Shown here piece by piece: positions 58,497-64,000 of a DNA stretch of 64,000 bases; the stretch's first letter is position 1, and each line of letters starts with the position of its first letter. The notes below the pieces were generated by a model. The model saw only the letters and a program-made list of their open reading frames with translations, searched no databases and was not told the origin of the DNA. Origin of the DNA: Falsiroseomonas sp051860665 (GTDB taxonomy: Bacteria; Pseudomonadota; Alphaproteobacteria; Acetobacterales; Acetobacteraceae); the NCBI RefSeq assembly GCF_051860665.1, contig NZ_JBHYDM010000014.1:62001-126000 (forward strand), given 5' to 3'. The position numbers and the translations under genes were made by a program.

Positions 58497-59147
58497 ATGC
58501 CCTTCAACAACACGGAACTGGTGCCGCTGGTGACCAACAGCGGCTTCACCATGTGGCTCTACCGCACCCCCGACACCCGCGCCGATGCGCTGACACCTGG
58601 CTATTTCGAGCCCGCCGCGACGCGGCTCGAAACCGGGGACATCATCGTGCTGCTGTCCTCCGATTCGGTCTCCTTCCTGCCGGTGCGGGTGGGCGATGTG
58701 GTCGCCTCCGGCCTGGTGCTGGATAGCGCCGCCGCGCCGTTCCGCGTCTATGTCTCCGCGGGGCAGACCTTCTCGGTGACGCAGACCGCGACCGCGGTGG
58801 CGATGACCGTCATCCTGGGCCCGCTCGCCGCCGGCATCCTCTCCAATGGCACGGTGCAGGCCTCCGCCACCCTCGCCGGCCCCGTCACCGAGGTCGCCTT
58901 CAGCATCAACGACGCCGCCGGCACCACGGTGCGCGGGCCGACGCTCGCCACCGTCACCGCCGGCGCTGCCAGCGCCAGCCTGCCGGCGCCGGCGCCCGGC
59001 ACCGGCTACCGCCTGCGCGTGGTCTCCACCAGCGACTCCGCGGTGGCCGCCGTCTCGCCGGCCTTCAGCGTCACGCTGCCCTTCGGCCTGCTGCTGCAGG
59101 CCGGCGGCACGCTGCTGATCGAGGATGGCAGCCGCCTGCTGGTCTGA
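58497..59147 (+). CDS. Phage-like hypothetical protein, first gene of cassette
   Basis: A 216-residue protein. The first about 75 residues (TMWLYRTPDTRADAL, TPGYFEPAATRLETGDIIVLL) resemble short phage-associated proteins often found beside tail fibres. The remaining part is Ala/Thr/Val-rich and beta-like. No enzymatic motif is seen. GGAGG lies 6 nt before the ATG at 58497. It is followed after 69 nt by the tail-spike-like gene. Confidence 0.7.
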   Translation: MPFNNTELVPLVTNSGFTMWLYRTPDTRADALTPGYFEPAATRLETGDIIVLLSSDSVSFLPVRVGDVVASGLVLDSAAAPFRVYVSAGQTFSVTQTATAVAMTVILGPLAAGILSNGTVQASATLAGPVTEVAFSINDAAGTTVRGPTLATVTAGAASASLPAPAPGTGYRLRVVSTSDSAVAAVSPAFSVTLPFGLLLQAGGTLLIEDGSRLLV

Positions 59148-59216
59148 GACGCCGGCACGCCAGAGGCGTGACCTCCCCTCGCCCTTCCCCGCACCCGATC
59201 CGGAACCGAACACACC

Positions 59217-61574
59217 ATGGCCGACGCCAAGATCTCAGACCTTCCGGCTGCCGCGGCGCTCGCCGCCGCCGATATCGCGCCCATCGTGCAGGGCAGCGGT
59301 GCCGCGGCGGAAACGCGCCGCGCCACCTTCGCCCAGATCACCGCGGGCGTGCATGCGGAACGCATGTTCCATGTCCGCGACTTCGGCGCCGTGGGCAATG
59401 GCACCACGGATGATGCCGCGGCCATCCAGGCCGCCATCGATGCCGCCGCCGCGGCGGGCGGCGGCCTCGTCCGCCTTGGCCCGCGTCGCTACCGCGTCAC
59501 TGGCGCCGACCTCGTGCTGAAGGAGAATGTCTGCCTGGAAGGCCCCGGCTCCTTCCCCGGCGGGCAACGCGCTTCCGCCGACTACCGCAATATCCCGGGC
59601 ACGCTGCTGCTGTCCTCCGCCCGCACCATCCAGGTGCTGCGCGCCAGCACGCTCCGCGCGCTGACGCTGATGCGCGACGGGCTGGGCGCGCCGCCCGCCT
59701 CGCTGCGCGCTGCCGTGAACCTGCGCAACGACATGGCGGGCACCGCCATCACGGTGGGCGGCGCCACCGGCGGCCACCACGATGCGCTGATCGAGGACCT
59801 GCTGATCCTCGGCTTCGACCTGGCGATCCGTTCCGACAACAACCAGCGCCTGAACGTGCGCCGGCTGCGCGGCGACAACCGCAACGGCATCTATCTCAGC
59901 AATACCCGCGACATCAGCCGCATCCACGACGTGCATTTCTGGCCCTTCCTGACCGGCAATATCGGCGGCATCTCGCTGTACCAGCGGGCGCTTGCCGCCG
60001 TGGCCAACAACGGCTCGGGCGCGGTCCGGATCACCACCACCACGGCGCATGGCCTGGTCACCGGCGACGTGGTGAACACCTACGGCATCGGTGGCGTGCC
60101 GCCCGCCAATGGGCGCTTCACCGTCACCGTCATCGACAGCACGCGCATCGACCTGCAGGGCTCCGCCTTCTCCGGCAGCTGGGCCGGCAGCGGCTCCCTC
60201 TCCGTCTGGAACAACCGCCGCTTCGGCACCGCCTTCCGGATCGAAGTCAGTGACGTCGCCGAATTCATCAATTGCTTCTGCTACGGCTATGATCGCGGCT
60301 TCGACCTGGGCAACGGCGCGCAGTCGATCCAGCTGCACAATTGCAGCGTCGACGACAGCCTGTCCCTGAAGGACCCCTTCACGGTCGGGGCGCTGATCCA
60401 GGGCACGGCCTTCCGCACCAAGTGGGTGGGCGGCTTCATCAGCAGCCAGGCCACCGCCATCCGCGTCAACTCCACCTCCAGCACCCAGGGCGACAACCAG
60501 TTCGTCGGCGTGATGGTGGGTGGCGATGGCGCCGGCCGCACGGTGGAGGTCTTCGACGGCGGCCTCACGCTCGTGGCCTGCGACCTGCCGGCGGCGCGAG
60601 TCTACCTGGCCAGCAGCGGCGACAGTCTTTCCGTCGTCGCCTCCGACACCCGCTCCACCACCTTCGAGGCGCAGACCAACGCCGACCTCGGCCGCATCGC
60701 ACTCGTCGGCAACCGCCTGCAGGCGCTCGGCTCCTCCCCCGACCAGGCCAGCGCCCTGCTGCGCCGGAGGTCGGAGGCGCTGGGCGCGGAGCTCGACCTG
60801 GAGAATCAGGACGGCAATATCAGCTACCGCCTCAGCCTCGACGCCGGTGCGACGGCGCCGCTCACCATCGGCGGCGATGTCGACGTCAATCCGAATGGCG
60901 GCATCGTCCTCGGCGCCGCCTCCTCCATGACGGCGCCGATGAAGATGACGCTGCGCCGCAGCTCCACCACGCCGGCGGCGGGCCATGCGCTGGGGCAGGT
61001 CGCCTTCAGCGGCCGCAACCTGGCGGGGACGGAGACCGAATTCGCCCGCGCCGGTGGCATCAGCGAGGCGGTGACGACGGGCGCCGAGGCCGGCGCCTTC
61101 GTGGTGGAGACGCGCAACGGCGCGAGCCTCGCGGAACGCTTCCGCATCTCCGCCACCGGCACCGTGACGCTGACCGGCCCGCTGGTGCTGCCGGCGGACC
61201 CCACCACGACGCTGCAGGCGGCGACCAAGGGCTATGTCGATGCGCAGTTCACCGCGCGGCGGCTGCCGGTGGTTGCCACCTCCGGCGCCACGGCGCTGAC
61301 GCTGGCCGCGCATAACGGCCGGCTGGTCAGCGCCAATACCGGCACCACGCTCAGCATCGCCTGGTCGGCGACCGGCGATGGCTTCTCCTGCCTCGTCGCC
61401 AATCGCGGCACCAGCGATCTCGCCATCACCATGTCGGGCTTCACCGCGACGACGCCGACCAACCCGGACGGGCTGACCAGGATCCGGGCTGGCGGGCTGG
61501 CCACGCTGCTCGCCTTCAGCCCGGATGGCGGGACGACCAAGGTGCTGATGCTGGCCGGCGCGGGGGCGCCCTGA
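59217..61574 (+). CDS. Tail-spike-like protein with pectate-lyase-type beta-helix
   Basis: A 785-residue protein. The N-terminus AKISDLPAAAALAAADIAPI is typical of phage tail-fibre attachment regions. About residues 54-75 read RDFGAVGNGTTDDAAAIQAA, the opening of pectate_lyase_3 (GH28-like) beta-helices, followed by repetitive beta-helical sequence to about 500. Near residue 671 is ATKGYVDAQFT, a segment frequent in tail fibres. Such proteins bind or cleave surface polysaccharides. No catalytic residues can be assigned. It abuts the next gene (TGATG). Confidence 0.83.
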   Translation: MADAKISDLPAAAALAAADIAPIVQGSGAAAETRRATFAQITAGVHAERMFHVRDFGAVGNGTTDDAAAIQAAIDAAAAAGGGLVRLGPRRYRVTGADLVLKENVCLEGPGSFPGGQRASADYRNIPGTLLLSSARTIQVLRASTLRALTLMRDGLGAPPASLRAAVNLRNDMAGTAITVGGATGGHHDALIEDLLILGFDLAIRSDNNQRLNVRRLRGDNRNGIYLSNTRDISRIHDVHFWPFLTGNIGGISLYQRALAAVANNGSGAVRITTTTAHGLVTGDVVNTYGIGGVPPANGRFTVTVIDSTRIDLQGSAFSGSWAGSGSLSVWNNRRFGTAFRIEVSDVAEFINCFCYGYDRGFDLGNGAQSIQLHNCSVDDSLSLKDPFTVGALIQGTAFRTKWVGGFISSQATAIRVNSTSSTQGDNQFVGVMVGGDGAGRTVEVFDGGLTLVACDLPAARVYLASSGDSLSVVASDTRSTTFEAQTNADLGRIALVGNRLQALGSSPDQASALLRRRSEALGAELDLENQDGNISYRLSLDAGATAPLTIGGDVDVNPNGGIVLGAASSMTAPMKMTLRRSSTTPAAGHALGQVAFSGRNLAGTETEFARAGGISEAVTTGAEAGAFVVETRNGASLAERFRISATGTVTLTGPLVLPADPTTTLQAATKGYVDAQFTARRLPVVATSGATALTLAAHNGRLVSANTGTTLSIAWSATGDGFSCLVANRGTSDLAITMSGFTATTPTNPDGLTRIRAGGLATLLAFSPDGGTTKVLMLAGAGAP

Positions 61575-62836
61575 TGTCGACGCCCCTGTTCAGCGCGCTC
61601 GGCTCGCTGGCGCCGCCCTGGCGCCACCTGCCGATGCGGGCGGCGCTCCCGCCCGGCGTGGCGCTGGCCCGCGCCCAGGTCTCCTCCCGCAGCACGGTGC
61701 TGGAGGAGGATGGCCAGACCTTCGCCGAGGTGCTGGCCGACCTGCCACGCTTCAGCGGCCCGGCGCGGCGCCTGCTGCTGGAGGGCCAGCGCAGCAATGC
61801 GCTGCGCAATCCCCGCGGCGAGGGCGGCACGCCGGGCAGCAGCGCGCTGCCGACCAACTGGACCAGCGTCATCGCCGGCGGCCTGTCGCGCACCTATCTC
61901 GAGCCGCGCAGCGAGGCCGGGCTGCAGGGCCCGCGGCTGCGGCTGGAGGGCACGGCCAGCGGGTCCTCCAGCACCTTCGCGCTGGAGGGCACGACGCAGA
62001 TAGCCGCGGCGCAGGGCCAGTCCTGGACCTTCTCTGCCTCGCTCCGGCTGGTCTCGGGCACGCCTGGCACCATCAGCATGCGGATGATCTGCCGCGATGC
62101 GGGTGGTGTGTCGGTGTCCTCGCCCGCGCTCAGCGCCGTGGTGCCGACCGGTGACCTCATCCGCTTCGAGCGCAGCTTCGTGCTGCCGGCGGATGCGGCC
62201 ATCGCCTTCCTCCAGCCGGCGCTGCAGATGAGCATGGTCACCGGCCAGGCCTACGACGTGGTGCTGGATGTGCTGGGTGCGCAGGTGGAACGCGGCGGCT
62301 TCGCCTCCACCCCCATCCTGCCCGCCCCCGGCGCGCCGGCGGCCAGCACCCGCGGCGCGGACCTGGCCAGCGTCGCACTGGCCTCGCTGGGGCTGGGCGG
62401 TGCCTGCACCCTGCTCTGGTCCGGCCTGCTGCCGCAGCTGGCGACGGCGGAGGCGGACCAGACGCTGCTGCAGCTGGACAATGGCACGGACAGCCACCGC
62501 ATCTCGCTGCGCAACCTGGCGCCCGGCGGCGGGCTGGTGGCCGGGCGCGTGCTGGCGGGTGCGGCGGCGGATAGCCCGAGCCTCGGCAGCATCACCCCCG
62601 GCACGCCCTTCCGCGCCGCGCTCGCGATCGGCGGCGGGCGGGTTGCCGCCAGCCTGGAAGGCGGCACCGTGCAGGTGGTGACGGATGGCCCGGCCAGCGG
62701 GCTGACGACGCTGCGCATCGGCAACAACGCCGCCAATACCGCCGCGCTCTTCGGCCAGGTCGGCAGCCTTGCCTTCCTGCCCTTCGCCGTGCCGGACGCC
62801 GCCCTGCCCGGCCTGGTCACCACCCTGCCGCTCTGA
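61574..62836 (+). CDS. Phage spike-fibre-like domain protein
   Basis: A 420-residue beta-rich protein. LLLEGQRSNALRNP (from about residue 65) and LGAQVERGGFASTPILPA (about 235-252), followed by RGADLASV, match the repeated layout of phage head-spike/tail-fibre lectin-like proteins. The last about 150 residues resemble a concanavalin-like sandwich. It starts on the final base of the tail-spike-like gene stop, so they are cotranscribed. Function likely receptor or glycan binding, by inference. Confidence 0.75.
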   Translation: MSTPLFSALGSLAPPWRHLPMRAALPPGVALARAQVSSRSTVLEEDGQTFAEVLADLPRFSGPARRLLLEGQRSNALRNPRGEGGTPGSSALPTNWTSVIAGGLSRTYLEPRSEAGLQGPRLRLEGTASGSSSTFALEGTTQIAAAQGQSWTFSASLRLVSGTPGTISMRMICRDAGGVSVSSPALSAVVPTGDLIRFERSFVLPADAAIAFLQPALQMSMVTGQAYDVVLDVLGAQVERGGFASTPILPAPGAPAASTRGADLASVALASLGLGGACTLLWSGLLPQLATAEADQTLLQLDNGTDSHRISLRNLAPGGGLVAGRVLAGAAADSPSLGSITPGTPFRAALAIGGGRVAASLEGGTVQVVTDGPASGLTTLRIGNNAANTAALFGQVGSLAFLPFAVPDAALPGLVTTLPL

Positions 62837-62860
62837 CCCCGAGGACCCAAGGACCCGACG

Positions 62861-63130
62861 ATGACCGAATGGACCATGATCTGCTGGCTGGGCCCGCCGG
62901 AGGCGAGCCTGGCCGCGCTGCGCAGCCTTGGCTGGCACGGGCCGGAGGAGTCGCCGGCGGAGGCGGCCGATCCGCGCGTCGGCGGCTTCATCCCCGCCCC
63001 CGGCACCGCGCCGCAGACCTTCGATGGCATCGCCTATGTCGCGGTCGCGGCCAATGCCGCGATCGCCACGCCGCCCGGCCTGGCGCCCGCCGGGCCGGAG
63101 CTGTTCCGAGCCCTGCTCGGCGGCTTCTGA
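62861..63130 (+). CDS. Small hypothetical protein in tail-fibre cassette
   Basis: An 89-residue protein without signal peptide or membrane helix, beginning MTEWTMICWLGPPEASL. Its central part AAPQTFDGIAYVAVA-like sequence (APGTAPQTFDGIAYVAVAAN) recalls small proteins found beside tail fibres. It lies 24 nt after the spike-fibre gene and 46 nt before the Gp80-like gene. No function can be proposed. Confidence 0.6.
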   Translation: MTEWTMICWLGPPEASLAALRSLGWHGPEESPAEAADPRVGGFIPAPGTAPQTFDGIAYVAVAANAAIATPPGLAPAGPELFRALLGGF

Positions 63131-63176
63131 GCTTCCACCAACCCTTCCCTTCAACCCGCGCCCGAGGATTCACCGG

Positions 63177-63551
63177 ATGACCGACCTCACCGACCACGCC
63201 AAGAACCTGCTGGCCCGCGCCCTCTGCGCCCGGCTGCCCACCCTGCCGACCGCCGTCTTCGCCGCGCTCGGCACCGGCGGCAGCGATGCCGCCGGCCTGA
63301 CCGGGGAGCCTGCCGGCACCGGCTATGCGCGGCAGCGCGCGACCTTCACCGGCACCGGCCCGCAGCGGAATGTCGAGGCGATCCGCTTCACCTTCACCGG
63401 CGCCGCCGGCACGATGACCCATATCGGCCTGTTCGACGCGGTGACCGGCGGCAATCCGCTGACCTGGTCGGCGCTCGAGACCCCGGTGACCGTCGCCGGC
63501 CCGGGCACCGTCACGCTGACCGGCAATGCGCTGATCGTGACGCCGCAATAG
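63177..63551 (+). CDS. Phage tail-fibre protein, Gp80-like
   Basis: A 124-residue beta-rich protein. FAALGTGGSDAAGLTGEP, AGTGYARQRATFTG and TMTHIGLFDAVTGGNPLTW follow the layout of the Gp80-type small phage tail-fibre family, in which a YAR and a H-x-x-LFDA-x-x-GG core are conserved. The ATG at 63177 follows GAGGA. Last gene of the cassette; a hairpin follows at 63568. Confidence 0.72.
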   Translation: MTDLTDHAKNLLARALCARLPTLPTAVFAALGTGGSDAAGLTGEPAGTGYARQRATFTGTGPQRNVEAIRFTFTGAAGTMTHIGLFDAVTGGNPLTWSALETPVTVAGPGTVTLTGNALIVTPQ

Positions 63552-63567
63552 CCGGGCTACGCCGCCG

Positions 63568-63597
63568 CCGGTCCGGGCGATACGCCGCCCGGGCCGG
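63568..63597. terminator. Hairpin between convergent genes
   Basis: CCGGTCCGGGCG (63568-63579) pairs with CGCCCGGGCCGG (63586-63597), 12 bp with one G-T, loop ATACGC. It lies 16 nt after the Gp80-like gene and 10 nt beyond the end of the minus-strand gene, so it could end both transcripts, although no T run is present. Confidence 0.5.
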
Positions 63598-63607
63598 TGC
63601 GCGCGCC

Positions 63608-64000
63608 TCAGCCGCCGATGCGCAGCGCCGCCGGCCAGATGCTGCGCAGCCAGCGGCCGGGGGCGGCCTCGGCGCCGGGGGCTGGCGGCTGGGTCACCAG
63701 CAGCGCCCCGGACCCGCAGGCGCCTTCGGTCAGGCCGCGCTCGGCCCAGGCGATCCGCGCCTGCAGGGTCAGCACAGCCGGGTAATAGGCGGCAGCCTCC
63801 GCCACGCCCGGCAGCGCCTCCGGCCGCCCGCGCCCCGCGAGGGTGGCGGCGGCGAGTTGCAGGATGGCGCGCTGGCCGGTGTCGGCGGGATAGGGCGCCA
63901 CCGCATTGCTGCGCAGGTCCACCCAGGCGGGCGGCGCCGCATGCGCCGGGTCCTGCCAGAAATCCACCGCCGCGCGCAGCGCCGCGGCCTGCGCGTGCCC
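63608..64000 (-). CDS. Unrecognised protein, 5' end outside window
   Basis: The frame is open from base 64000 to a stop at 63608, leaving about 130 C-terminal residues. The sequence AAALRAAVDFWQDPAHA near the window edge continues without a start codon of good context; a GTG at 63967 is possible but the frame upstream looks coding. The rest is Ala-rich and mostly helical (AILQLAAATLAGRGRPEAL, LTLQARIAWAERGLTEG). No family is recognised. It converges on the tail-fibre cassette. Confidence 0.6.
   Translation of the reverse strand, partial: GHAQAAALRAAVDFWQDPAHAAPPAWVDLRSNAVAPYPADTGQRAILQLAAATLAGRGRPEALPGVAEAAAYYPAVLTLQARIAWAERGLTEGACGSGALLVTQPPAPGAEAAPGRWLRSIWPAALRIGG

Overview
This 64 kb window is chromosomal DNA of a very GC-rich alphaproteobacterium, most likely Acetobacteraceae (Roseomonas-like). 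The grounds are a circularly permuted two-piece tmRNA gene beside an alphaproteobacterial-type sspB, the canonical alphaproteobacterial order rnpB - mraZ ... ftsZ - lpxC, a putrescine-type ABC operon, and codon use dominated by G/C in third positions. No tRNA, rRNA, IS element or CRISPR array was found. Family names are assigned from recognised motifs and gene order, not from a database search.

Layout. 1-2.5 kb: end of an HD hydrolase gene, a small membrane protein and thyX on the minus strand, then ssrA and sspB on the plus strand; the ClpXP degradation tag and its adaptor are neighbours. 2.6-9.3 kb: a class I (Fe-S) fumarase with a DUF1272 Cys-rich protein, an orphan peptide-type binding protein with a small lipoprotein-like gene, RidA and VOC proteins, a class II fumarase and a ribbon-helix-helix protein. 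9.3-16.3 kb: a large AsmA-like protein overlapping a fused HyuA-HyuB 5-oxoprolinase, with a divergent MarR-like regulator across an imperfect palindrome. 16.8-18.8 kb: TerB-DnaJ protein, AmpD-type amidase, rnpB.

19.1-39.2 kb: the division and cell-wall (dcw) cluster, mraZ-rsmH-ftsL-ftsI-murE-murF-mraY-murD-ftsW-murG-murC-murB-ddl-ftsQ-ftsA-ftsZ-lpxC. From mraZ to ftsA consecutive genes overlap or are at most 8 nt apart, so they are probably one translationally coupled transcript. The Mur enzymes and MraY/MurG build lipid II, FtsW/FtsI use it at the septum, FtsQ/FtsL/FtsA/FtsZ form the divisome, and LpxC commits to lipid A. bamD, recN, a GNAT gene and ligA follow (39.4-45.0 kb). ligA is the most unusual gene here: its 3' half, about 43.70-44.89 kb, has much lower GC and a different codon use, and it encodes an insertion of roughly 145 residues in the helix-hairpin-helix region.

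45-58 kb: metabolic and transport genes, including a LysE exporter, an MBL-fold lactonase-like hydrolase, a 3-hydroxyisobutyrate-dehydrogenase-like enzyme, a haloacetate dehalogenase-like hydrolase, two tandem aminotransferase-plus-GNAT units, DinB, and a potFGHI-type polyamine importer. 58.3-63.6 kb: a short cassette of phage tail-fibre-like proteins (tail-spike-like beta-helix, spike-fibre domain protein, Gp80-like fibre protein) behind a good promoter-like sequence, with no other phage gene visible. The window ends inside an unrecognised minus-strand gene.
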